Shown here in pieces: positions 23,177 to 34,500 of a DNA stretch of 64,000 nucleotides; position 1 is the stretch's first letter; every line of letters starts with the position of its first letter. The notes beneath the pieces were generated by a model. It ran no database searches. It was given only the letters and a program-made list of their open reading frames with translations, and was not told the origin of the DNA. Source of the stretch: Artemisia argyi (taxonomy: Eukaryota > Streptophyta > Magnoliopsida > Asterales > Asteraceae); contig CM060709.1 in NCBI GenBank assembly GCA_030686995.1, positions 17,203,360-17,267,359 of the forward strand, read 5' to 3'. The position numbers and the translations under genes were made by a program.

Positions 23177-23464
23177 TGTTAGCCTTAAAAGTAATGTTAT
23201 ATTCGGGAATAGCATCTCCTTCTATGTACAAGGACTAGTTTAGACAATAGTGCTAAGTTAGGCTTGTATTCTAGTATAAATACCACTCCTAGTCTCAACT
23301 AGGAGGGTTGGATGTCTCATTGTATTTCAAGGTGTGTGTGGTTTCCTTCTTTCTCTCTCTAGAAAACACACACACCTTCCCCTTTCTTGAAGCTAATAAT
23401 ATACCATGTTTACTCTTTATTTCGAGCATCCCCGACCTCCTGAAGGTGTTTCTTGGTAATAATA
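23177..23464 (+). repeat. 3' LTR of the small Copia element
   Basis: 288 bases, nearly identical to 11284-11571, followed by the target duplication GAAAG. Confidence 0.92.
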
Positions 23465-23469
23465 GAAAG

Positions 23470-25652
23470 TAACCGGGAGCACCGACTCATGCTCCTTTCC
23501 AAGGCATTGACGTGACCCAACTGTTGACTAAGTGTCAGAACAAACGAGCTGAAAAAATGTCCCAACTAAAAGTCTAGGCACGTGGCTGGGGGACATGGAA
23601 ATTCGCGCAAAAGATGCTTGAACTACCCCAGCCATTCGCTATAAATAGTGATCGAAAATAGAAAAGCGAAAGCAACAAGAGACATTTTAAACATAAAAGT
23701 AGCGACACACCATCAAAACAATTATTATTGGTTATCGCCAAATAATGACTCATTGCCCACCCCAACGGGGCATCCGAGGCCAATATTTGAAAAGCCTAAG
23801 AAGACATTTGACTCCGGTCGTGTTCTTAAGTGACTACTAATATAAACAACCGCTCCTCAGGAGCGACTAAGTAAACCATACACCCATGAATATCCTTCTG
23901 TCTGAACGCTCTTCTGACCAAGACTACAAGTCTCAAACAACTCTTGTGTCAAAAGACGTCTCGGAACACTTAACTTCCGCTCGACCGACAGAGCCATGCC
24001 TAAAGCCACCTGTTTAGGCCACGAAAGCTCGGAGCTCAACTTCTTGCTCTCAAGAAGTATAGTACCATCCGGAGCCTAGTGATGATTAGGGTTCTTATTG
24101 AAAAATCACTGAAACACCCTGGACGGCTGGTTGCACATGGTCACAAGAAGGAAGAATAAGTCCACGGACGGAGTAGAAGCAGAAGGTAAAATGGAAATAG
24201 GGATGTGCGGGTAAAATCGAGTAAAACATTCCTGATTGCCAAGAATACATAGCCTGGTAAACAATGAATAAAAACTTCATTGTTGCTGACTACGAGTGGA
24301 TATGTAGCTCGCAGTCATCGGCAAGAACGCAACTCCCAGCTTCCAGAGCATCCGCGATCCGCTCCAGAAGCATAAAATCCATATGGAAACCAGCTCGGTC
24401 AGCTCGCTATAATAATAATAAAATAATAATAATAAATAATGAATGCGGAAGAAATGTCAAGCACCACTATGTACTCAAGTCCACAGGGAGCTACAAGATG
24501 CGCACAAAACCAGATGCATGGCACAAGAGAATTTCCAACAATGGAAAGAAACGAAAACAAAATGTAAACTGCGAACTTCCAACAAAAGGCATGAGGAGTA
24601 AGCAGCCCTCTAAGGCATGAGGCAAATGATCCAAGCCGGAACTCAGGTTCCGCAGAAGACGAAACCCAGTTTCTGCAAAAATTTAAAAGACGGAGCTCAG
24701 GCCCCGGAAAAATCCGAAACATTTTCTAGTTACAATAAAAACTGTAATAAACAGAACTTACAACTACTTTCAATTATATTATTCCGATCTTTTAACAAAG
24801 CGCAAGGCGGAGACTAGCTACCTCCACCAAGCTTAACTAATCTTTCAAATATTCTTTTATTTGTCAAACTAGCAACACATGTTATTCCGTATAACAAAAA
24901 AGTAAGTAAGACGCACACACAAAGGGCACGTCCTAAGAAATGTTATCCCGTATAACTAAAAGGGTGCGGAACCTCATAACCAAACCGTAGGTACGTAAGA
25001 GGGATTGTGAACCCAATACCGGGAGGATAACCCACAAGTATCCAATTAAGAGTAAAAATAAACTACGTATCTGTACGTATTTTAATACTATCAAAGCACA
25101 AAACGATCAAGTGCAACAAAGATGTATAAAAGTTTGACGTAACTTTAGAGCAAATAAAGACGTTCATAAAAGTTGAACCATGAGAAATCATGACAAACAC
25201 AACAAATAACGCATAATACCTAATAAGGTAAAATATCACATACAAACATGTTTAAAAATTAAACAAACTTAGATCCGAATACATCAAAGCCGGTCTAAAA
25301 GACCACATACGGTCACGGCGCAAAACAGACTACCGTAAGTCACCATACCCCGGCATGGATGGATCATCTTTCTTAAGAAAGTGTCGCATTGAAGAAAGAA
25401 AACCGCTGCTGCCCGATACATAATAATCATCCACTGCCAAATCAGGAGTAGGAACCGGAGCGGTCGACTCCGTAACCCGGTCGACTAGTTGATCCCAAGG
25501 GATAGAATCTAAGTTGAATAAAAACTCAGCAGCGGTAGACTCCGCCAAGGAAGTAAAGATATTACCAACAACATGCTGACTGGCGATGACAAATCCCTTG
25601 GCTTTTTCCCCTCTCATGGACAAGATCTAAGTCAAAAGATAAGGCAACCTCA
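23470..25652. other. Tat-like element interior, no gene recognised
   Basis: Resumes the Tat element after the Copia insertion. A plus-strand TATA-like box GCTATAAATAG (23639-23649) stands without an obvious ORF downstream. The open frames here are short and have no recognised domain. I searched for RT, RNase H and integrase motifs by eye and found none. The right part is the 3' flank of the antisense gene. Confidence 0.45.
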
Positions 25653-28600
25653 CTAGCTGCCGAACAACCCACTGCTCCGCGCAAAGGGATGGTAAGCTGC
25701 CCAACAAACGGTTGCAACCCCAACCATACCAAGCTGCTTCGAAAGCTGATCATCAAGACATAGCAAGGACATAATACTCCCAATAGAAGAATCCTTATGA
25801 GATGACAAGCTAGCCAGCAGAGGAAAATCAAGACTTCGGAAGGTAGCACAAGCAGAGTCATAATCGGCCTTGGCAGAAGGCCTATAGGCATCAAGGTCTG
25901 ATAGCTCCATACCACACTTGCCATGCTCAATACCGGCAACCAAACCTTCCTACGCTCCATACAGATACGAGTAAGACAACAACTTCTTCAGGGATCCGGA
26001 ATACTCCGGAGAATGAAGACACATGGCTAAAAACAACCTCAAGCCATATGACAATATCCATTGACGGCTGGCCATAACTGTAAGAAATCCATGATGTAAC
26101 TCCTCGTTGACACTTGGCCGCCTCGGCAAGACGGGATTCCAGGGCAATCAACTTCTCAGTAATGCTCCTCAAATGGATATCCTGCGTCTTCACACATCCC
26201 TCCCTCACCTCGGCTTGCAGTGTTTGCATCTAAAGAAGGAAGAAGGGAAGGAAATACACTTTAGAAGAATGAATGGAGATCGGAATAGAAACAATCAACA
26301 ACGATAAAGCAAATACTTGACAACAAAGACTCTCGTTTAAGCGATACGAATCAGCAAGAGAGGCATTCAGACCAGCAATCTCTAAGTCTTTATTCACAAG
26401 GGAACATTGAAGTTCTGATAGCTTTGCATCTGCGGAAGCATGACCCCTTTCAAAAGCAGAAGACTGCTCACATAAAGAAGAGCGGAGCTCGGCCTCACGC
26501 TTCGAAGACTGCTCCTTCAAAGACAGCAATTCGGCCGCATGAGCACCTTCAACGGACTTTAATAAAGAGCGTAGACGCTCCACTTCTGCAACTGCGTCCA
26601 TTGACGACAAGGTCTCCAATATTAACCTTTCAATCTCCTCATCTTTGGCGCGCAGCAACGCATCCTTCTGATCTAGAACAACGTAAAACTTGCGCTCTTT
26701 AAGAAGAAGACGCTCTGCCCGGTACCGTAACACACTGCAAAAAGTAGTCTAATGAGCAGTGTTCACGTTAAATTCTGAAAAAAATCGGTCAATAGACATA
26801 TTACAAATATCCACGAAAGCCCTAGGAGGAGTGCAGAAGTCAACCAACTCACGACACTCAGAAGCATCATCCAAAAGAGACCCAGAAGTAACATTCCAAT
26901 CCGGGACATAGATCTCCAACGCACGGCAAGGATCCATATCAGAAACACTAAGGATCCGCCCAAAAGTGTCCGCACTAGCCTTCTTTTTCTTCACAGAAAG
27001 GGCAATAATACCAGGCGGAACATCCGCACCCCCCGTGACAGATGTCGGGGTCGGTGATCTAACAAAAGAATTAGCTTCAGTCTCGCGGTCACTAAAAGAG
27101 GAGGAAGAACTCAAGGATATGACAAACCTCTCTGACGGACCAACTTCCGCAGGCACATCAGCATCACGATCCGGCGTCACTGACACGGAAAAAGAAACAA
27201 AAGGAACAGAAGGAAGAGCATCAACCTCACATGCACAGTTCAACACACTCCTATTCAACAAATCTCGAAGGTCGGGCAGAGACTTACTCAAAATAGCTGG
27301 CCCGGTAGCAACACCACTACCTACGCTTGACTTTTTCGAAGAAATAGGCGACTGAACAGCACCCAGGGATGCATCAGATATTTTCCTCTTTCCCTTGGAA
27401 TGGACAGAACCACTAGGGGACTCAGAAATACGGCAATCAAAACCAGCATTCACATTAGTTAGCTCCGCATTAACATGACCTATAGCCGGAGTACCCTGAT
27501 TGGTCCCATCCTCACTGTCCATTCCAAACAACGCATTAACATCATCAGATAACTAGTCGATAGGGACAACGAGATCAATCGGATGAAGAGGAACCAATCT
27601 ACTAACAGCAAAATCTAAGATTTTGGGCTCTCCTCTAAGGAGAAGCCTCTCACCAACCTCAACTTCCGAAGCAGGATCCTTCAACCTCAACAATTCCATC
27701 GGACTCACCTCTGAACATAACAGAAGACAAGAAAGCAGAGAAAGAAAACACGAAATGAGAAAAACGAAAATAAAGAAGGACAACGTCTACCTTGGTTACC
27801 CCGGTAATAAACGGGATATGAATTCTCATTCAACGAATAATAACGGCTCAGCCAGACCTAACAAAGGAACGGCTCTGGAAACTTAATAAACGGGGCCCGA
27901 TTGGCAACCAAGGAAACAACATCGCTAGCACTAGCTATAATCACCGACCTCTGGCATTTTATCCCAAGGCACGGTCTAAGCAACATAGTAAGGAAAATGA
28001 TGAGGCGAAAAATGATCCGTTTTTAGGGGGTCATTTAAGCCCGAATCCGAATTTATTTGATCAAATATTGCCCTAAATCGTTCCTTTTGTTATTTTAGGT
28101 GTTTGGAGAGTGAATTCTGGAAAAGAAGCCATTTTGGACGTTTTTGGAGCATAAAAGTGAAGAAAACGGCAAAGTACCAATTTTCCATGCTGAAGATACA
28201 AGGTGACGGCGTCAAGAGTTACATCTTGACGGCGTCAGCCATGAAGAATAAAATACCGTAGGTGGTGGCGGCGTCACATGTCATCCTGACAGCGTCAAAG
28301 TGGCAAGAATAAAATACAGTGGTCGGTGACGGCGTCACATAGGCCATCATAAGTAGATCAAGGTCGTCTGAGGAAGTATTTGGCGGCGAGGTGACGGCGT
28401 CACATGTAACTCTTGACGCCGTCTGCCTAGTTTTCCTATATATAGTTTTCTAGTTTTTTCATTAAAAAAGAGAGAAGTTTTGGTGAAACCCTAAAGACGA
28501 ATTTGGTGTATCTTTTACAGGTTTTTCAAGGGTTCCAAACCCTTGAGACCTTGCATTGTAATTGAGATAAGTGTTCTTCCAATTCAATCAATATGTCTAT

Positions 28601-29880
28601 GTGTTGGTTGTCTATATCTTGTTCTTGTCTCAATTCTATTATGCTAGGCTAGATCTCTTTTGTGTTTGCTTAGATCTAATGAAACCTAGATGTTGATTAT
28701 GTGTTGATTACTTGTCTATTCTTGTCTTGGATGAATGATTTTATATGTTAGGCTTAAGAAAACTGGCAGATCTCCAAATGGTAACATGCTTGAACGTCTT
28801 AAGAAACATGAACCGAGGCGTACTAGGTCTTTATTGGTTGTATTTAATGCATGAGCCACTGTTTACAATCCCTATAGTTATGCTGGGTCATGGTGTAGGA
28901 GGAGATAAGAGCTCATAGAGTTGGGGAGTTATGTATGCCACCCCACGAATGGTATTAAGGAATACAATTCGTCATCCATACAAGTATAACAAGTAATTAA
29001 CGTGTAAAAGATATCTAGGGAGTAGTGAAGTCTCAGTAAACACAATTTCTCCAAATTACTGCTCACAACCTTAGTGTAATTTAGTTTAATTTCATTTTTA
29101 GTATTTTATTTTGATTATATATTAGCTTTGGGTTAGTTGAATAGCAACTAATTCCGCCCACTCTTCCAAAACCCGAGATTTTACTTGCTTTCATAAAAAT
29201 ATAAAAATACAAAAATAATCATCCCTCACCTTTAGAACTATTAATTAGGTTTTCTAATCCTAGCGACACTATTCCTAAGCTGAACGATCAATCCTCCGGT
29301 ACTTGTCACTATACTATGCTACAACGATCAGGTACACTGCCTGGTGGGGGTTGTAAGCTTCTCGAGATCCCTCGAGAGGTAAAGCAAGGTGCGATTCCCA
29401 TGCATCAGAAAAATAGCAGGACAGGAAAATCTGTCAACCCAAAAGAAGCTCTCCTGCCAATTCTTCAGCGAATCAGGCACATCCGTGTAGCATACATTAT
29501 AAGAATGCTTTCCAAAAGATAACCAACCATTTTTCTTGTTCTTCACATAAAAACAACGAAATAGATGGCTCAATATCACAAACAAGACAGAGAACCTCGA
29601 AATGAGACACCCTACATCCACCAAGAGGATTAAGTTGAGAAATGTTAATACTATAATGCGTTAGGATGCCAACAAAAAACTTTGTCAGCGGTAAGCGGTA
29701 TTAAGCATAATCAAACAAACGGGTGTAGACACCTATTTTCCCCTCCGGAGGAAACCGAATAAGAGCACCCTTATCTGGCCGGACCGGTCGTACTTTTGGC
29801 GGAAGATGACAATCTCGTAAAACCTTTTCAAAAGCATCTTGCGAAAGATTGCACTCACAATTGAAGAAGAAGCGGAAAGC
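25653..29880 (-). pseudogene. Antisense 'putative gypsy-type transposon' gene, broken
   Basis: Read on minus. N-terminal part (29880 to about 29410): DKGALIRFPPEGK.GVYTRLFDYA, YRLPLTKFFVGILTHY, ISQLNPLGGCRVSHFEVLC, SLKNWQESFFWVD. Then a solo LTR (27998-29407), then APFIKFPEPFLC, WLSRYYSFNENSYPVYYRGN, an intron, ELLRLKDPASEVEVGERLL, VSRLVPLHP, VPDWNVTSG, MSIDRFFSEFNVNTA, a coiled coil (26330-26700), a short intron and ASRQWILSYGLRLFLA. This is the order of the plant family annotated 'transposase (putative) gypsy type' (PF04195-like), known as an antisense gene in Tat-lineage elements. In-frame stops at about 27553 and 26749, frameshifts near 26100, 25945 and 29500, and the LTR insertion make it a pseudogene. 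Function of the family is unknown. Confidence 0.75.
27998..29407 (+). mobile_element. Solo LTR with TGACGGCGTCA array, + orientation
   Basis: 1410 bases, TGATGAGGCG ... GCATCA, flanked by a perfect GAAAA duplication (27993-27997, 29408-29412), with no internal region. A copy in reverse orientation at 33891-35401 matches it end to end. About 200-430 bases from the start, just upstream of a TATA box (CCTATATATAG, 28436-28446), are seven or so copies of TGACGGCGTCA / TGACGCCGTCA. It splits the antisense gene of the Tat-like element. Confidence 0.9.
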
Positions 29881-30255
29881 TACGGTGGCCGCAAATTAAA
29901 ATAATAAGGAAAAACACAAATAGTGAAAAAGGACACTATTTATATACGCAGTACATTTAATTAAGGATGGGCTAATCAAGAGACGCGTATCAATAAACAC
30001 CACAACAAACGGTCGAGGTTAAACGGTAAAAAGATAAGGATGACAGCTCAGAATGACCCAAACGGTCAAATCATATCAAAGGGTAAAACGACCGCAACGA
30101 TCCATGTTCCTCCTACAACCTTACTCGCTAGTAACTCAAGATCCGTAAAACAAAGGGTCCACCTCAAAAGCGGAATAACTAGCTATATAGTCTAGAAACA
30201 TTCACCGCACACTAACAAAGCATGCGTACAATGAACGCACTAGACTAGGGGGACT
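29413..30255. other. N-terminal exon, antisense promoter and polypurine tract
   Basis: Holds the first part of the antisense gene (to about 29880), its minus-strand TATA-like box (CGTATATAAATAG, about 29937-29949), non-coding DNA and the plus-strand polypurine tract before the 3' LTR (AGGGGGACT, 30247-30255). Confidence 0.6.
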
Positions 30256-30922
30256 TGATGAAGTATAGTATCGATAGCAGGCCTACTGTACCTGGATTAT
30301 CTCACAACGAATTGGGCTCCGGCCCAGCATAAAAGAGCTCCGGCCCAACAACAAATCAAACTGGGCTCCGGGCCAATCAGGAACAACGGGCTCTGGCCCC
30401 ATAAGCACAACCAGGCTCCGGCCCAATAAGCCTAACAAGGCTGAAAGCCCATGTCACGAGCATGGCACATTACGGACAAACCAGGACACATATAAGCGGC
30501 ACTCCCGAAGTACGCCCGCGGACTGGACCCTGGTCCATTCGCATCCACAAACATCGATTAAGCTCCGGACCCTTACCCGACAGGGGTCCCACTTCGGCCA
30601 CTACAGCAATACGCGAAATATTAGGAAACCCTAATATTTCCACTACCTATAAAAGGAAGCCTCAATTCATATTCTCGAGGTAATGACTTTCTCACTCATC
30701 ATAACTCAAACATCTCTCTAACAAACACGAGTACTTACTCTCACGCCGGAGCTTAATCGTGGGGTCTGCCCCCACAGTAAGGCTAACGGTTTACTTTCAT
30801 TTGTGCAAGATACTTCATCCTCTACTTGGATTAGTGCATAAGCCCACAACAGACGGCCCACCAAGGACGGCCCGCACCCAACTAAACCCAATTCCATACC
30901 ATTCACACTTTTTGCACTGACA
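30256..30922 (+). repeat. 3' LTR of the Tat-like element
   Basis: 667 bases, partner of 9374-10034. GGGCTCCGGCCCA palindromes at about 30300-30450; TATA box CCTATAAAAGGA near 30646. Confidence 0.9.
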
Positions 30923-31325
30923 CACCCCAATTAAAATCCTTGCTTTTACACATCCCATTCATCACACGTTTAGGGGCGGTTTTGGGACAATCTTCATTTG
31001 AATGACCATAAAGCAAACAAGTAATATATCAAGGTGGTTCCCACTCTTCCTCAATACAAATGTTTTCTTTTGTTTACCCACTTCCTATAAGTCTTGGAAC
31101 AGCCAACACTAAACTGTCTCTAAATTCGTTAGAAGCATTAATTTCAATCAAAGCTCACGCATAACTGCTCCGTCCCTAAGACTCCAAACACATGATATTC
31201 ATATAGTGAGGGAGAAAACTTATGAAGGAAAATAGGGATTCCACGAATCATCCAAGGACCATCCCGAAGAATAGACTCAGCACCCTGTAAAGACGAAAAC
31301 TTGAAAAAGAAAAAACCATTCTCGT
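30923..31325 (-). pseudogene. LINE copy 1, ORF1 middle piece
   Basis: On minus it reads NGFFFFKFSSLQGAESILRDG then GPWMIRGIPIFLHKF, a region of DUF4283, and later a CCHC-like knuckle (CLLYGHSNEDCPK) followed by GMCKSKDFNWG. Stops and frameshifts are present. Its upstream neighbour in the gene is at 42451 (MNE|NGFFFFKF) and its downstream neighbour at 9373 (NWG|VYKRPS), with an LTR element at each joint. Confidence 0.8.
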
Positions 31326-31429
31326 TGACATTGCGTTTGTACGCGTATCAAATTAATACACAAGGTAGACGTGAGTGGAATTTACCAATCAACCTTTAGG
31401 AAAAGGAAGACTTGTAAAAACTCGTGAAT

Positions 31430-31511
<82 letters not shown>

Positions 31512-34500
31512 ACCGGGTAAGTGATTACCCAGGTCGTGTCCCAACGAAGTGTGATTGGGCAATATCGTGTGAGATTCGAGATTAAAATGCTTGTAAGGAA
31601 TGGTTAGATTATTTGGAATTGTGAAACTACGAGAAATTACAAATAACGCACGAAAAATAAAATAAACGTAACTAAAACATGAACACAAACAAGGAATGAA
31701 AATTAAAACTTAAAAACTACTTAAAATACTACGGGAAACATGATAGGGAAATAGGGAACCTTAAAACGTAAGCTAAGTTTAAAAACATAAAATTAACTTT
31801 AAAATAAACGCGAGGCGCAAAATAAAAAGTGAATTCTAAGCTACGCTAGGCCTACGAGTGTAAAAATTATTTTTCTACGTTCTAAAATGTAAAAGAAAAT
31901 TTTGAGAAAAAGAAAACCATTTTTTTAGCTTTTTACTAATTACTTATGAATTAAATACTATTATAACTAATTGAAAATATTAAAATTACTAAACTAATTT
32001 TTAAAATTCTGACATTTTTTTTTTGTTAAATAAATATACTTAAAACTATCCTAAGAACAATAGAAATATGAAATAAGCAGTTAACATAAACTGGAAATAA
32101 GCAATATGGAATGCTGAAATGCTAATAATCAAAATAAACTAACACTAATATAAAAAATACACTAAACAAAGTATTACAACAACAACAAGAAGCTCAGTTG
32201 GGAAGGGAATGTGTGTTTGCGTCAGTGTATGAAACTTGGTGGCCAGGGTTCGAACATGGTCCATCACTTTTTGTAAGCACTTTTTTTTTTCTTTACACAA
32301 ACCAATCAAGCACATGAAAGCAAACAAATTTTATAACTACAACACATAACACAACTCAATGAAACAGCAGTTAAAAGTAAGAAATAGCAGCAGATTACTA
32401 AAAGCTTGTAAAGGGATATATTAAAAACTTAAAAAGCTAAAAATAAGCTAATGTAAGATGAATTAAAGGAACTTAAGCTAAGGCTTACTAGGGGAACCTA
32501 AAACAAGTAAAAGGGACAGTAAATGAGCAATCTATATATGCCTAAAAGCAAATATAAGCTGATACTAACCTAGGGGCTGTTTGGAAAACAGTTAACGGGG
32601 CTACTTTGGGGGCCTGAAAGAGCTGTAAAAAAAATCATAAAAATAAAGTAAAAATATAAGCATGTAGAAAAGCTAGGAAACTGTTTGTAAACCAAATTTT
32701 AAGGCCTAATTCCAAATAATGAGTAAATGAAAAATCGTGGAGTGAAGGGGTTTGGGGCTGTTTTTTTGACAGCAAAATGGTAAAAATTGGGTACAAAAAT
32801 GGGTCAAAAGTGGTGGTATTGACCCACTACAGTCAAGAAACAAGTCTCTACTACTTGTACTATCCTATGTTAACTATTATGAGCAAAAGGAAACAACCAA
32901 GAAAGTAAAACTAAGCTTTTCACTTAATTGCTAAAGATTTAACAGTTTATAAGTGAAGTTTTTGGAAACAACTAAAGAACCTTGAAAACTATTTGGAGGT
33001 AAAAATATTTAATCAAAAACTACTAACTACTATGGAAGAGAGCTGATTGAGGTTCAAGTGTTGGGTAAAAATAGTCTAAGATAAAAATAGAAGCTTATGC
33101 CAAACACCCCTTTATAGGGGTGTTGTGTGGTTTTTCAAAGGAAAATGCAGATTTTAGACCTAGTTTTGACAAGTAAATGATAAACTAGGATTACTAGAGT
33201 CTAAAGAAGCTTAAGTGACCAGAAAATAAGCGATAGAAATAAGCAGTTATGTAAAAAAAAATGCCAATTAGAGTACACTGATTGAATTTTCAGAAAAGTA
33301 AAAGAACTTAAATTAAAATTGCATTGATTCCAAATAAAGAGTACACAATTTTAAAGACAACTTAAAATTAAACAAACATTTTTAGACTAAAACTACTTGG
33401 CTACCACTAACATCTACTAACTAATGACTAAAAAAACTAACTGCCAATCATGGCTTACAACTTATCTATTTATACTACTCTTCAACTAGGGTTCATGGTC
33501 ACCTCTTCTTGTCTTTTTCTGATGTGTGCTTCTTCAGTGAGTGTAACGATGAGCTGGATTAATTGTGCTTCCTTGAAATCAATTCATAACCCTAGGATCA
33601 CTTTAGGAATCATCATAGCCCTTAATTGTAATTTTGGCGCCCAAATTAAGATGTGGATTGCTGACTTGGCTGTGGTATCTTGTGACTCTTTCTTGGAGGA
33701 AGTGAGATGGGGAGAGGTGAAAGGTGTTGGTCATGGCAGGGTAGCAGGGAGTCACGTGATGGAGGGATAAGGGAGATGAGGGGGAATGTACTGGTGGGTA
33801 AAGAGAAGTAGGAGAAGAAAACGTTAAGGGTGTAATATTATTTCAGGTTTAGGGTTGGGTTAGTGCGTGGGCTAGATTTTGGTGGAGTGGTGATGCGTGG
33901 GAATCGCACCTTGCTTTACCTCTCGAGGGATCTCGCGAGGCTTACAACCCCCACCAGGCAGTGTACCTGATCGTTGTAGTATAGTATAGTGACAAGTACC
34001 GGGGGATTGATCGTTCAGCTAGGAATAGTGTCGTTAGGATTGAAATTGATCTAACTAAGTCTAAAGGTGAAGGATGATTCTTTTTGTGTTTTTATATTTT
34101 ATGAAAAGCAAGTGAAAATCTCGGGTATTGGAAGAAGGGGCGGAATTAGTTGCTAATCAACTAACCCAAAAGCTACTAATTAATCTAGTAAACAAGAAAA
34201 CTAAACTAAGGTTCTACAAGATAATTGAAGCATGTCTACCCATGATATGTTACTCCTTGCTAGCTATCCAATCCTACCTATTGATTTGTAACCTTGTTTT
34301 AATTGACGGGTTGTATTCCTTAATACCATTCGTGGGGTGGCATACATAACTCCCCAACTCTATGAGCTCTTATCTCCTCCTACACCATGACCCAGCACAA
34401 CTATAGGGATTGTAAACAGTGGCTCATGCATTAAATACAACCAATAAAGACCTAGTACGCCTCGGTTCATGTTTCTTAAGACGTTCAAGCATGTTACCAT

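Larger units (their letters stand above)
11284..23464 (+). mobile_element. Small Copia-type LTR retrotransposon, non-autonomous
   Basis: Direct LTRs of 288 bases (11284-11571 and 23177-23464), starting TGTTAGCC, are flanked by a perfect 5-bp duplication, GAAAG (11279-11283 and 23465-23469). After the left LTR comes GTGGCATCAGAGC, the usual Copia initiator-tRNA-Met primer site with one change. Without the nested Sirevirus the element is about 2.8 kb and codes for nothing I recognise, so it is a short non-autonomous form that needs proteins from elsewhere. Only about three base differences separate the LTRs, so it is much younger than its Tat host. Confidence 0.88.
9374..30922 (+). mobile_element. 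Tat-like Gypsy LTR retrotransposon, non-autonomous, nested host
   Basis: Two direct LTRs (9374-10034 and 30256-30922) start TGATGA and end ACA. They are flanked by CACCA (9369-9373) and CACCC (30923-30927), a 5-bp target duplication with one mismatch. A primer-binding site with TGGCGCC follows the left LTR and a purine tract AGGGGGACT precedes the right one, giving + orientation. A gag remnant lies at 10551, and a decayed antisense gene fills the 3' half. No protease, RT or integrase was seen. Removing the nested Copia (12.2 kb) and the solo LTR (1.4 kb) leaves about 7.9 kb. By eye the LTRs differ at roughly 8-10 percent, far more than the elements inside it. Confidence 0.85.

Noticed and set aside
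23639..23649. Plus-strand TATA-like box GCTATAAATAG as a gene promoter
   Set aside because: No ORF or domain follows within the Tat-like interior, so kept only as a note.
24399..24722. 107-codon minus frame in the Tat interior
   Set aside because: No recognised motif, and it contains an AAT-repeat translation (YYYYFIIII). It lies downstream of the antisense gene without continuity.
33450..33770. 106-codon frame present in both Athila LTRs (also 41429-41749)
   Set aside because: Conserved only because LTRs are copies of each other. No domain, and it lies over the minus-strand promoter region.
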